DNA from: Aliivibrio sp. 1S175
GTDB taxonomy: Bacteria > Pseudomonadota > Gammaproteobacteria > Enterobacterales > Vibrionaceae
NCBI RefSeq assembly: GCF_001690985.1
Contig: NZ_MAJS01000026.1
Coordinates: forward strand, 56,607-120,606
Length of the DNA: 64,000 bases
Direction of reading: 5' to 3'
Shown piece by piece: positions 1 through 8,687 of the stretch (its first letter is position 1; the number at the start of each line of letters is the position of its first letter). A program made the position numbers and the translations under genes. The notes beneath the pieces are model-generated. The model did no database searches and was not told the origin of the DNA. It saw only the letters and a program-made list of their open reading frames with translations.

Positions 1-463
1 AGATACGTATTTAGAAGCACAAGTAAGACAGCCATTACGTGTAATTTTAGATCGTCAACATCAACTTACTTCTGAACTTGCTCTGTTTAATACAACAGGG
101 AAAGTGGTTACCGTTTCTCACCAATCCTCACATCCCCTTAGTCATCCAGAAAGTCACTTGTATTGTGAACTTGATAATAATGACCAATTAGCCTTGTCTG
201 ATGTGATTCAAAAAATAGCCCAAGAACATAATGTAAATCATCTTTGGGTTGAAGCTGGTGCGACACTTGCTGCAAGCATGATTAGTGAGGATTTGGTCGA
301 TGAGCTTATTATCTATTTAGCGCCAAAGTTAATGGGTGCGGATGGCCGAAGTATCGTTAACCTCATAGGGTTAGAAGCGATGTCTCAGACAATAAATTTA
401 GACATTAGTGATATTCGAATGGTCGGAAAAGACATTCGAATTACAGCAACAATAGTAAGGTAA
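1..463 (+). CDS. ribD: RibD C-terminal part (riboflavin deaminase/reductase), cut by window start
   Basis: This is the last ~153 residues of the bifunctional pyrimidine deaminase/reductase, which makes the ribitylamino-uracil phosphate intermediate of riboflavin synthesis in the cytoplasm. The open frame runs in from the left edge (first whole codon at base 2) and ends with TAA at 463. The visible part is the reductase domain: a segment near LWVEAGATLAAS and a C-terminal stretch with LAPKLMGADGRS, both typical of RibD. The N-terminal zinc deaminase domain lies outside the window. Three bases separate it from ribE, consistent with one rib operon. The identification rests partly on this context. 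Confidence 0.93.
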   Translation, partial: DTYLEAQVRQPLRVILDRQHQLTSELALFNTTGKVVTVSHQSSHPLSHPESHLYCELDNNDQLALSDVIQKIAQEHNVNHLWVEAGATLAASMISEDLVDELIIYLAPKLMGADGRSIVNLIGLEAMSQTINLDISDIRMVGKDIRITATIVR

Positions 464-466
464 CGT

Positions 467-1123
467 ATGTTTACAGGAATTATCGAATCAATCGGTACAC
501 TTCAAGCCATCACGCCTAAAGGTGAAGATGTTAGTGTCACAGTTAATGTTGGCAAATTAGACATGGGTGATGTGAAATTAGGCGACAGTATTGCGACTAA
601 CGGCGTTTGTCTAACTGTCGTTGCCATGACCAAAAATAGCTACACTGCAGATTTGTCTTTAGAGACATTAAAGCGTACTGGTTTTGTTCATTATAAAGCG
701 GGCGATAAAGTTAATCTTGAAAAAGCGATGTTGCCGACCACTCGTTTTGGTGGACACATCGTCTCTGGCCATGTTGATGCGGTGGGGGAAATAATTGAAC
801 GTCACCAAACAGGCAGAGCGGTCGAATTTTGGATTCAATTACCACAAGATTTAGCTAAATATGTGGTGGAAAAAGGCTCAATAACGATCGATGGTATCAG
901 TTTGACCGTGAACGATTTACGTAAAAATGCATTTAAACTTACTATTGTGCCCCACACAGCATCGGAAACGACGATGGATACATTCACTGTTGGAAAAAAA
1001 GTGAATTTAGAAGTGGACTTAATTGCACGATATTTAGAAAGACTTGTGATCGGACAGAAAGAAGAGCAACCTCAGTCTTCTGTTACGATGGATCTTTTGG
1101 CAAAATCAGGTTTCTTAAATTAA
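467..1123 (+). CDS. ribE: Riboflavin synthase alpha chain
   Basis: Converts two molecules of 6,7-dimethyl-8-ribityllumazine into riboflavin and a pyrimidine, the last step of the pathway. The 218-residue protein has the two tandem lumazine-binding barrels of the family. The first starts with MFTGIIES at residue 1; the second carries GGHIVSGHVDAVG at about 95-107. The length is normal. The ATG follows an AAGG ribosome site and lies 3 bases after ribD, so the two are almost certainly cotranscribed. The gene is called ribC in some genomes; the function is the same. Confidence 0.96.
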   Translation: MFTGIIESIGTLQAITPKGEDVSVTVNVGKLDMGDVKLGDSIATNGVCLTVVAMTKNSYTADLSLETLKRTGFVHYKAGDKVNLEKAMLPTTRFGGHIVSGHVDAVGEIIERHQTGRAVEFWIQLPQDLAKYVVEKGSITIDGISLTVNDLRKNAFKLTIVPHTASETTMDTFTVGKKVNLEVDLIARYLERLVIGQKEEQPQSSVTMDLLAKSGFLN

Positions 1124-1159
1124 CCATTTAACCTAACTAATATATTAAAGGTATTTCAC

Positions 1160-2269
1160 ATGGCAATTAGCTCAGCAAAAGACATTATTGAAGATATTCG
1201 CTTAGGTAAGATGGTTATCCTGATGGATGACGAAGATCGTGAAAATGAAGGCGATTTAATCATTGCAGCAGAAAAAATCACACCAGAAGCGATCAATTTC
1301 ATGGCAACACATGGCCGTGGTTTAATTTGTTTAACAATGACAAAAGATCGCTGTGAAAAGTTAGGTCTGCCACCAATGGTGCAAGACAATAACGCACAAT
1401 TTACAACTAACTTTACGGTTTCTATTGAAGCCGCTGAAGGGGTTACTACAGGTATTTCTGCAGCAGATCGTTCTCGCACTGTTGAAGCTGCCGTTGCTAA
1501 AAATGCCGTTGCTGCTGATCTTGTTCAGCCAGGCCACATCTTCCCTCTTGCAGCACAAGAAGGCGGAGTGTTAACTCGTGCAGGACACACTGAAGCGGGT
1601 TGTGATCTAGCTCGTTTAGCCGGTTTTGAACCAGCAGGTGTTATCGTTGAAATCCTAAATGATGATGGTTCAATGGCTCGTCGTCCTGATTTGGAAATTT
1701 TTGCTGAAAAACACGATGTTAAATTAGGCACGATTGCTGACTTAATTGAATACCGTAATAACAACGAAACAACGATTGAGCGTGTTGCTGAGTGCAAATT
1801 ACCGACAGAGTTTGGTGATTTTGATTTAGTAACTTACCGTGACACGATCGATAATCAACTTCATTATGCAATGAAAAAAGAAAATACATCAGGTATTGCG
1901 CCATTAGTAAGAGTTCACCTTCAAGACACTTTCACTGATATTCTTCATTCAGATCGTTGTGCAGAACGTAGCTGGACATTACCAACAGCAATGCAACGTA
2001 TTGCAGCCGAAGGTGGTGTACTTATTATTCTTGGCAATGAAGAGTCAACGGACAGCATTGTTCATAAAATCAAAGTGTTAGAGCGTCAAGATAACGGAGA
2101 ATCGCCTACAATGGCGAAGAAACAAGGGACGTCGCGTCGCGTTGGTGTTGGTTCTCAAATCTTAGCTGATATGGGTATTTCTGATATGCGCCTGTTATCA
2201 TCGTCTTCAAAGCGTTATCATTCATTATCAGGCTTTGGTCTGAATGTAGTAGAATACGTTTCAAAATAA
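1160..2269 (+). CDS. ribB: RibBX: DHBP synthase fused to degenerate GTP cyclohydrolase II domain
   Basis: The N-terminal ~200 residues are 3,4-dihydroxy-2-butanone-4-phosphate synthase, which turns ribulose 5-phosphate into the four-carbon donor for lumazine. The acidic metal/substrate motif [10 protein letters not shown] (about 23-32) and [14 protein letters not shown] (about 142-155) are intact. The C-terminal ~160 residues resemble GTP cyclohydrolase II, but the zinc site is gone: the usual RIHSEC reads RVHLQD and the usual RCDCG reads RCAERS (about 250-272). The hybrid therefore probably supplies only the RibB activity, like the RibBX proteins described in Proteobacteria. An AAAGGT ribosome site precedes the ATG. 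Often labelled ribBA automatically. Confidence 0.9.
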   Translation: MAISSAKDIIEDIRLGKMVILMDDEDRENEGDLIIAAEKITPEAINFMATHGRGLICLTMTKDRCEKLGLPPMVQDNNAQFTTNFTVSIEAAEGVTTGISAADRSRTVEAAVAKNAVAADLVQPGHIFPLAAQEGGVLTRAGHTEAGCDLARLAGFEPAGVIVEILNDDGSMARRPDLEIFAEKHDVKLGTIADLIEYRNNNETTIERVAECKLPTEFGDFDLVTYRDTIDNQLHYAMKKENTSGIAPLVRVHLQDTFTDILHSDRCAERSWTLPTAMQRIAAEGGVLIILGNEESTDSIVHKIKVLERQDNGESPTMAKKQGTSRRVGVGSQILADMGISDMRLLSSSSKRYHSLSGFGLNVVEYVSK

Positions 2270-2279
2270 GCGTATTGAT

Positions 2280-2304
2280 GGGCTCTATTGTGTAAATAGA
2301 GCCC
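2280..2304 (+). other. Hairpin in ribBX-ribH spacer without U tract
   Basis: A perfect 9-base inverted repeat (GGGCTCTAT ... ATAGAGCCC, 7-base loop) starts 10 bases after the ribBX stop. It is followed by AAATAATTA rather than a T run, so it is not a standard terminator. It may be an mRNA-stabilising or processing hairpin between ribBX and ribH. Confidence 0.5.
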
Positions 2305-2418
2305 AAATAATTAGATATTTGTCACAAAGCTGTGATAGAATTCGCCGATTCTCACTATGATATGTAGTTGAAAATAGTTACCCAGTTTAATTGGAATAAT
2401 ATAGATACAGGAAGGCTT

Positions 2419-2889
2419 ATGAACGTAATTGAAGGCGGCGTTGCTGCTCCTAATGCGAAAATTGCAATTGTCATTTCTCGCTTTAATAGCTTTATTAATG
2501 AAAGTTTACTTTCAGGCGCTATCGACACTTTAAAGCGTTTTGGTCAAGTATCTGAAGAAAACATCACTGTTGTTCGCTGCCCTGGCGCCGTAGAATTACC
2601 ATTAGTTGCTCAACGAGTAGCTAAAACAGCAAAATATGATGCAATTGTTTCATTGGGTTCTGTTATCCGTGGTGGTACACCACATTTTGAATACGTATGT
2701 AGTGAATGCAATAAGGGTCTAGCACAAGTATCTTTGGAATTCAGTATTCCAGTGGCATTTGGTGTTTTGACTGTTGATACAATCGATCAAGCAATCGAGC
2801 GCGCCGGTACCAAGGCTGGTAATAAAGGGGCGGAGGCTGCACTAAGCGCACTCGAAATGATTAATGTTCTGTCTCAAATAGAATCCTAA
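2419..2889 (+). CDS. ribH: 6,7-dimethyl-8-ribityllumazine synthase
   Basis: Condenses the ribitylamino-pyrimidine with the butanone phosphate to give lumazine, the substrate of RibE; family members form icosahedral or pentameric shells. I chose the ATG at 2419 (156 residues) because AGGAAGG lies just upstream and the product begins [14 protein letters not shown] as the family does. An upstream TTG at 2368 would add 17 unlikely residues. Visible motifs are [32 protein letters not shown] and the C-terminal [14 protein letters not shown] phosphate-binding region. Its stop overlaps the nusB start by one base. Confidence 0.95.
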
Positions 2890-3356
2890 TGGGAGTTAGT
2901 GTGAAACCAGCCGCACGTCGTAATGCACGTCAATTTGCGCTTCAAGCAATTTATTCATGGCAAATAAGCAAAGAAAATGTTGCTGCTATTGAAGAACAGT
3001 TTTTAACTGCAGATAAGTATGATGAAGAAGAGCATCATGCAAAAGAGCCTAAACTACAAGCTCCAGAGACTGATGTAGCGTACTTCCGCGATCTTTTCTC
3101 AGGTGTTGCTCTTAACCACATTAAGTTAGACGGTAAAATGCGTCCATACTTATCTCGTCCACTTCAGGATCTTGATCAGATGGAACTTGCGTTATTACGC
3201 ATGTCTATCTATGAAATGATGAATCGTGACGATGTACCTTACAAAGTTGTTATCAATGAAGCGATTGAACTTGCAAAAGTGTTCGCAGCAGAAGATAGCC
3301 ACAAATTTGTAAATGGTGTATTAGATAAAGCGGCTCCAACATTACGTAAAAAGTAA
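2889..3356 (+). CDS. nusB: Transcription antitermination factor NusB
   Basis: NusB binds boxA RNA together with ribosomal protein S10 (NusE) and supports antitermination in rRNA operons. The 155-residue product has the all-helical NusB pattern: [16 protein letters not shown] at the N-terminus and [27 protein letters not shown] at the C-terminus. An acidic insertion around residues 44-56 is typical of Vibrio-type NusB. The ATG overlaps the ribH stop (TAATG), implying translational coupling. The ribH-nusB pairing is conserved across gammaproteobacteria. A terminator follows. Confidence 0.95.
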
Positions 3357-3383
3357 GTTGGATTTAGCATACTAATTAATAGT

Positions 3384-3413
3384 AAAGGTCAGCCTAATCG
3401 CTGGCCTTTTTTA
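3384..3413 (+). terminator. Terminator after nusB
   Basis: A 10-base-pair stem (AAAGGTCAGC / GCTGGCCTTT, one G-U pair) with loop CTAATC, followed by a T run. It closes the rib-nusB unit and separates it from thiL. Confidence 0.85.
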
Positions 3414-3439
3414 TAACTAAAAAACGGTGTTACTGTACA

Positions 3440-4438
3440 ATGAGTAGTGAGTTTAATTTAATTGACCGATTTTTTGTGCAAGGAAATCTATCTAGAAGCG
3501 ATGTCGATTTAGGGATAGGTGATGATTGTGCTCTGGTGAGTGTCCCTGTGGATCACCAAATTGCAGTGACGACGGATAGTTTGGTCGCTGGAACGCATTT
3601 TCTGGCTGATGCCGACCCAATCAAAGTAGGTTATAAAGCGTTGGCGTCTAACTTAAGTGATTTGGCTGCAATGGGAGCAAAACCAACATGGGTATCTTTA
3701 GCATTAACATTGCCTAAACCTGATGAGGTATGGCTAAAAGGTTTTTGTGAAGGTTTTTTTGGTTTAGCAAAACAGCACAATGTGCAACTTATTGGTGGAG
3801 ATACAACAAAAGGCCCGTTGAGTATAACGATAACTGTGCAAGGAATAGTACCAAAAGGTGAAGCTATGACCCGTAAAGGGGCTCATGCTGGCGATGATAT
3901 TTACGTAACTGGTTCATTAGGAGATAGTGCGGCAGGACTTGAAATATTATTAAATAAGCCACACGGGTTACAATCGGAATTAGAAAAAGAGTTAGAAAGT
4001 AAACATTATTACTCATCACCAAGAGTAGAATTAGCTCAGAAAATTCGTCATTTATGTCATTCAGCGTTAGATATATCAGATGGACTTATTTCTGATTTAG
4101 GCCATATACTCAAACAATCAGATGTTAGCGCTAAGATTGATGTTGAAAGTTTACCTATTTCGAATGAAGTAATTCAATATTATTTGAAAGATAGTGAACG
4201 ATGCCAAAAGTTAGCATTAACCAGTGGCGAAGAATATGAACTTTGTTTCACAGCTTCGAAGGATAATAGAGTAGCGATCAAGCAAATAGCTACTGCCTTA
4301 AATCAAAACGTTAGTATAATTGGTGAAGTTTCAAATGAATCGTTTACTAACTTACAGTCTAGCGTACAATTATATAAGAATAAGACCTTACTAGATTGGC
4401 AGTTATCTGGTTATGATCATTTCAGGAGTGAAGTATGA
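3440..4438 (+). CDS. thiL: Thiamine-monophosphate kinase
   Basis: Phosphorylates thiamine monophosphate to thiamine pyrophosphate with ATP. The 332-residue protein has the PurM/ThiL fold signature: IGDDCALV near residue 25, the metal/ATP acidic stretch TTDSLVAGTHF, GGDTTKGPLSIT, and DISDGLISDLGHIL in the second half. The length is normal. The ATG comes after the nusB terminator, so a separate promoter is expected in 3413-3439 unless there is read-through. The TGA stop overlaps the pgpA start (ATGA). The order nusB-thiL-pgpA is conserved in enterobacteria and vibrios. Confidence 0.95.
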   Translation: MSSEFNLIDRFFVQGNLSRSDVDLGIGDDCALVSVPVDHQIAVTTDSLVAGTHFLADADPIKVGYKALASNLSDLAAMGAKPTWVSLALTLPKPDEVWLKGFCEGFFGLAKQHNVQLIGGDTTKGPLSITITVQGIVPKGEAMTRKGAHAGDDIYVTGSLGDSAAGLEILLNKPHGLQSELEKELESKHYYSSPRVELAQKIRHLCHSALDISDGLISDLGHILKQSDVSAKIDVESLPISNEVIQYYLKDSERCQKLALTSGEEYELCFTASKDNRVAIKQIATALNQNVSIIGEVSNESFTNLQSSVQLYKNKTLLDWQLSGYDHFRSEV

Positions 4439-4938
4439 CAAACCCCCTCGCATTAATTAATTTAAAAAATCCTTGGCATTTATTAGCAACAGGATTTGGT
4501 AGCGGTTTGGCTCCAATTATTCCAGGAACAATGGGGACATTAGCTGCAATTCCATTGTATTTATTGATAGCTCAATTACCTTTTTATTTATTTGTGATTA
4601 TTGTTGTCGCCTCAGCTCTTATTGGCATCAAAATTTGTGATATCACTTCATCTGATATGAAAGTGCATGATCATGGCTCAATTGTTTGGGATGAGTTTGT
4701 TGGCTTATGGATAACAATGAGCATTGTTCCATTTTTAGATTTACCAGTAACCGATTGGAAATGGTTACTTACAGGGTTTGTTCTATTTCGATTTTTCGAT
4801 ATGGTTAAACCTTGGCCAATTGGATGGCTAGATAAAAAAGTTCATGGCGGCTTTGGCATTATGCTTGATGATATTGTCGCTGGATTTATGGCCCTAATTA
4901 GTCTCTGGTTAATTGGACAATATTCTGGTTGGTTATAA
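4435..4938 (+). CDS. pgpA: Phosphatidylglycerophosphatase A
   Basis: Dephosphorylates phosphatidylglycerophosphate to phosphatidylglycerol in the inner membrane. The 167-residue protein has several hydrophobic segments (about 40-65, 95-125, 140-165). It carries the PgpA motifs GSGLAPIIPGTMGT, HDHGSIVWDEFVG and MLDDIVAG. The ATG overlaps the thiL stop by four bases. luxP begins four bases after its stop, an unusually tight join between a lipid gene and a quorum-sensing receptor gene. Confidence 0.95.
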   Translation: MTNPLALINLKNPWHLLATGFGSGLAPIIPGTMGTLAAIPLYLLIAQLPFYLFVIIVVASALIGIKICDITSSDMKVHDHGSIVWDEFVGLWITMSIVPFLDLPVTDWKWLLTGFVLFRFFDMVKPWPIGWLDKKVHGGFGIMLDDIVAGFMALISLWLIGQYSGWL

Positions 4939-4942
4939 AAAA

Positions 4943-6070
4943 ATGGTTAACATCAGAGCGAAAGCACGCTCTTTATTTCTGGTCGTAATTACATGCTTTA
5001 GTTATTCAAAAGCGGCTTGTGCTGATTCTGTTTTAGTCGGTTATTGGGGCTATAATGAATTTTTAGCTAAATACCCCGAAGAAAAAAAGTTAACCTCTTC
5101 ACTCAAAGACATGGTTGAAATGGATCCTATTCCACTTGCTATTAAGCAAGATAAACCAGTTAAAATTTCATTTATATATCCTGGCGAACAAGCTTCTGAT
5201 TATTGGAAGCGAAACTTAATTACTTTAGAATCTCGCTTAAAATCTCTAAATATTAAATATGAATTAACTCCCGTATCAACTCGCTTAAATGTTGATTTTA
5301 AAGAACAAAGCAGCTCTTTATATGATGCTATTGAGAAAAAGTACGATTACTTGATCTTTACTCTTAATACGACACGTCACCGTAAATTTATTGAGCATGT
5401 AATTCAAAGTCCTGATACTAAAATTATTGTTCAAAATATAACCACACCAGTTAAGGCATGGGATGATAACCAGCCATTACTTTATGTTGGATTTGATCAT
5501 GTGATAGGAACTAAGTTATTAGCTGATTATTATCAAAATAGATTTCCAAATGGTGCTAAGTATGGAATGCTTTACTTTTCTTATGGTTATTTAAGTACTG
5601 CTAGAGGTGATGTTTTTGTTCAATCTATGGATAATAATAAATACACATTAAGGTCTTCTTTTTATACTGAAGCAACAAAAAGCAGCGCTTACACAGCCAC
5701 TAAAAATATTTTACAGCACACTTGTAATGTCGATTTTATTTATGCATCTTCAACAGATATTGCCTTAGGGGCACTTGATGCGATTAATCAAAATACGAAG
5801 TATCGTCCTATAATTAATGGTTGGGGCGGTGGTACGTTAGAATTAAATGCAATAAAAAATGGCACGTTGGATGTCACTGTCATGAGAATGAATGATGATA
5901 CTGGCATTGCTATGGCAGAAGCGATTAAATTAGATCTTGAAGGTGAAAAAGTACCAACGGTATTTTCAGGAGACTTTGAGGTAATAACATCAGATACTCC
6001 CATTGATAAAATTGAAAAACTGGAGAAAAAAGCTTTTCGTTATTCAGGTGTGGATTTAGAACATGAGTAA
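4943..6070 (+). CDS. luxP: LuxP: periplasmic autoinducer-2 binding protein
   Basis: LuxP binds the borated furanosyl diester AI-2 in the periplasm and signals through LuxQ. I take the ATG at 4943 (375 residues), which gives a basic N-terminus, a hydrophobic core and a probable cleavage near ACADS; a TTG at 4913 would lie inside pgpA. The periplasmic-binding-protein fold is clear. Residues matching the AI-2 pocket of V. harveyi LuxP are present: Q83, S85 and W88 in GEQASDYW, R221 in ARGD, D272 in SSTDIALG, W294 in NGWGGG and R315 in VMRMNDDTG. It overlaps luxQ by 8 bases. No strong ribosome site is visible, suggesting coupling to pgpA. Confidence 0.95.
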   Translation: MVNIRAKARSLFLVVITCFSYSKAACADSVLVGYWGYNEFLAKYPEEKKLTSSLKDMVEMDPIPLAIKQDKPVKISFIYPGEQASDYWKRNLITLESRLKSLNIKYELTPVSTRLNVDFKEQSSSLYDAIEKKYDYLIFTLNTTRHRKFIEHVIQSPDTKIIVQNITTPVKAWDDNQPLLYVGFDHVIGTKLLADYYQNRFPNGAKYGMLYFSYGYLSTARGDVFVQSMDNNKYTLRSSFYTEATKSSAYTATKNILQHTCNVDFIYASSTDIALGALDAINQNTKYRPIINGWGGGTLELNAIKNGTLDVTVMRMNDDTGIAMAEAIKLDLEGEKVPTVFSGDFEVITSDTPIDKIEKLEKKAFRYSGVDLEHE

Positions 6071-8321
6071 AGGGAATTTTTTAAAAAAAGCATCGTTAGC
6101 TGATCTTATCTTTCGTGCAATTTTTGTTATATTTTCTATATTGACGGTAGGTATTACTATTCATACTTATCAACTTAGTATTAATACTATAAATGAAGAA
6201 GTAAAAAGGAATTTACAACAAACATCTTCATTAGTAACTAATTATTTTAATCATCGCTTAGCCATATTACAAATAAGACAAGATACAGATGCAGGAAGCT
6301 TAGGCCTTACCGAAAGTAATAATAAAGGTATTATTACGGGCCTTGAACATTACTTTTCAGGTATAGAAGCAAAATCTCCTGATAACTCGCCTGATTTTCG
6401 ATTTATTGAAGTTGATAATAAATTATATTGGGAGGATGGTAATAATTTATTTTTAGGTATGACAGATGACTGCCTTCAAGGAGTGATAGACAAAAATATT
6501 CATATAAATACCTGGTATTACCTGTCAATTGATAATTCTGAACCTCAAGCTCATCTTCTTATTCGGAAAACGCCAGTCGTATCTTCTTTTACGGGTAAGG
6601 TTAGAGGGTATTTATATAATGCAGAAATGTTAAATAATAACATTTCTTTTGCTCATGATATAAAGGCAGTTAGTAATAGCCAAGACGTATTTATTTTAAG
6701 TAATAATAACATAATAGCATCTAGTATTAATAAAGACTCTGAAGAATATAGGAATGTTGAACAGTTAATTTCTGAGTCTAAAGTAAACTTACCAAATTCA
6801 AATTTAAGAGCCACGAATAAAATATTAAATTCTACCTATGTTGATATTAAATCATTGAATGGTTCTTTATCAATACTATCATTGAATAATAAAAATAATA
6901 TTGAACAGCTCGAGCAGCGATTTATTTATAGTGTAGTCCTCTCTTTCTTTGCTCTTATTGCAATGGCAATTTTAATTCGAGGATTATTTGAACATAAAAT
7001 ACTTTTAGCATTAAATAAATTGTTAAATTATACCAACAATGCATCTAAGAAAGATGTGAATATTCATTATTTAGGTAGTGGAATTTTAGAATTTGACCAT
7101 ATAGGAAAACAGTTAGAGAGAACCTTTGCCGAATTAATTCAAGCTAAAGATGAGAGTTATAGGGCTCAAGCCGCTGCTGAAAAATTAACACAGGTTAAAT
7201 CAGACTTTTTAGCAAGAATGAGTCATGAAATACGAACGCCACTTAATGGTATTTTAGGTATATCTAGTTTATTAAAACAAACTACTTTAACTGATGAACA
7301 AAAGAAACAAATAACAATATTACACCAGGGGGGAGAACATCTCCTTGCTGTATTAAATGATGTATTAGATTTTTCTCAAATAGAGCAAGATAAACTCAAT
7401 ATTAACTATGAACCTTTTATATTAAATGAAGTGTTAGAAACGATTAAAGCAATGTATAGCCCTCTTTGTAAAGAAAAAGGAATTACCTTTATCATTGATA
7501 ACCAAATTTGCCATGAAAAATGGATTAATTCAGATCAGGTTAGGATAACTCAAATTCTTTTTAATTTATTAAGTAATGCAGTTAAGTTTACTCAAGTTGG
7601 CTATGTGAAGTTAAGTTTAAGTTTAAGTAATAAAGGTGCTAAATCAATATTATGTTTTAATATTGAGGATACAGGGTTAGGTATTTATGTTGATGAACAA
7701 TCCCGTATGTTTGAACCTTTTATACAAGCAGAATCTACTAAGATAAGGAGTGTTGGCGGCAGTGGATTAGGTTTAGCTATCGTAAAGCAACTATTAGAGT
7801 TACTTCATGGAAATATTCATGTTGAAAGTGAGTTGGGCGTAGGTTCTTTATTTAAGGTTGAAATTCCAATATTATCTATTAAAGATAATGTAATTGTCGA
7901 GAATGATAATATTAATATTGAATCTCAATTACCAATTAATTTAAATGTATTGCTGATTGAAGATAATAGGTCTAATGCGTATATTGCGAAAGCTTACTGC
8001 CAAAAATATAATTTAAAGGTTGAATGGGAAGAATCAGCGAAAGCAGGAATAAGAAAACTACAAGAGCAATCGTTTGATCTCATTTTAATGGATAACCAAA
8101 TGCCTGAAATGAGTGGTATTGAAGCGACTAAATACATTAGAAAAGAATTAAAGTTGATGATCCCAATATATGCCTATACTGCTGATGTATTAAAAGAAGC
8201 AAGTGATGAATTTTTATTAGCAGGGGCAGATTACATTATTACAAAACCAATTAAAGAGAAATCAATTTTAGATGCGTTAGTGTACTATAAATCAAATACC
8301 CATTCTAAAATTTTATTTTAG
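6063..8321 (+). CDS. luxQ: LuxQ: hybrid AI-2 sensor kinase/phosphatase
   Basis: Inner-membrane partner of LuxP that feeds phosphate to LuxU/LuxO at low AI-2 and withdraws it at high AI-2. The 752-residue protein has a membrane helix at about 15-35, a periplasmic PAS-like sensor region, and a second helix at about 289-312. The kinase core has H388 in MSHEIRTPLNG, an N-box NLLSNAVKFT, and G boxes DTGLGI and GGSGLGLAI. A C-terminal receiver has phospho-acceptor D677 in LMDNQMPEMSG and the conserved lysine in ITKP. The sensor half is strongly AT-rich compared with neighbouring metabolic genes. LuxU and LuxO are not in this window. Confidence 0.94.
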   Translation: MSKGNFLKKASLADLIFRAIFVIFSILTVGITIHTYQLSINTINEEVKRNLQQTSSLVTNYFNHRLAILQIRQDTDAGSLGLTESNNKGIITGLEHYFSGIEAKSPDNSPDFRFIEVDNKLYWEDGNNLFLGMTDDCLQGVIDKNIHINTWYYLSIDNSEPQAHLLIRKTPVVSSFTGKVRGYLYNAEMLNNNISFAHDIKAVSNSQDVFILSNNNIIASSINKDSEEYRNVEQLISESKVNLPNSNLRATNKILNSTYVDIKSLNGSLSILSLNNKNNIEQLEQRFIYSVVLSFFALIAMAILIRGLFEHKILLALNKLLNYTNNASKKDVNIHYLGSGILEFDHIGKQLERTFAELIQAKDESYRAQAAAEKLTQVKSDFLARMSHEIRTPLNGILGISSLLKQTTLTDEQKKQITILHQGGEHLLAVLNDVLDFSQIEQDKLNINYEPFILNEVLETIKAMYSPLCKEKGITFIIDNQICHEKWINSDQVRITQILFNLLSNAVKFTQVGYVKLSLSLSNKGAKSILCFNIEDTGLGIYVDEQSRMFEPFIQAESTKIRSVGGSGLGLAIVKQLLELLHGNIHVESELGVGSLFKVEIPILSIKDNVIVENDNINIESQLPINLNVLLIEDNRSNAYIAKAYCQKYNLKVEWEESAKAGIRKLQEQSFDLILMDNQMPEMSGIEATKYIRKELKLMIPIYAYTADVLKEASDEFLLAGADYIITKPIKEKSILDALVYYKSNTHSKILF

Positions 8322-8328
8322 CGTAGGG

Positions 8329-8616
8329 TTAACTGCGCTTAATTCGAACTACTTTCATTACTTCTATATCAAATCCAGCGATTTTTTCTATAACTGGGTA
8401 ATACGTTATATTCACTTTTGTATTCTTCAGTGTTTTATAAGATGAAGTTCTATTAAATTTGAATGGAGCATTACAGTTTTCAATCATAATGGTATGCTGT
8501 ATCCAATCACCAGTATCTCGTTGCGTATGAGACGTTACTTTTACCTCGACGCTATGAGTGAGTTGTTGATGTTTATTCAGCATTTTATCTACGTCTGATT
8601 TCATTACTATTACCAT
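8329..8616 (-). CDS. Small uncharacterised protein, 95 aa
   Basis: I do not recognise this family. The 95-residue product has no signal peptide or membrane segment. The N-terminal third is polar (HQQLTHSVEVKVTSH), followed by alternating hydrophobic and polar stretches suggesting a small beta-rich domain, and a basic end (VVRIKRS). It contains one cysteine (IENCNAP). Two ATGs are possible, at 8616 and at 8604; neither has a strong ribosome site. It is convergent with luxQ (7-base gap) and divergent from the ABM-domain gene. It could be a conserved Vibrionaceae orphan. Reality as a gene is likely, not certain. Confidence 0.55.
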   Translation of the reverse strand: MVIVMKSDVDKMLNKHQQLTHSVEVKVTSHTQRDTGDWIQHTIMIENCNAPFKFNRTSSYKTLKNTKVNITYYPVIEKIAGFDIEVMKVVRIKRS

Positions 8617-8687
8617 GTAAAGGGTGCATTACTGTGTGCCATAGTGAGAGATAAAAGGATGTTAGTCAATCAAACAAGGAGTTTATC

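Noticed and set aside
1124..1159. FMN riboswitch in the rib operon
   Set aside because: The spacers are too short and lack the RFN element core; any such switch would be outside the window.
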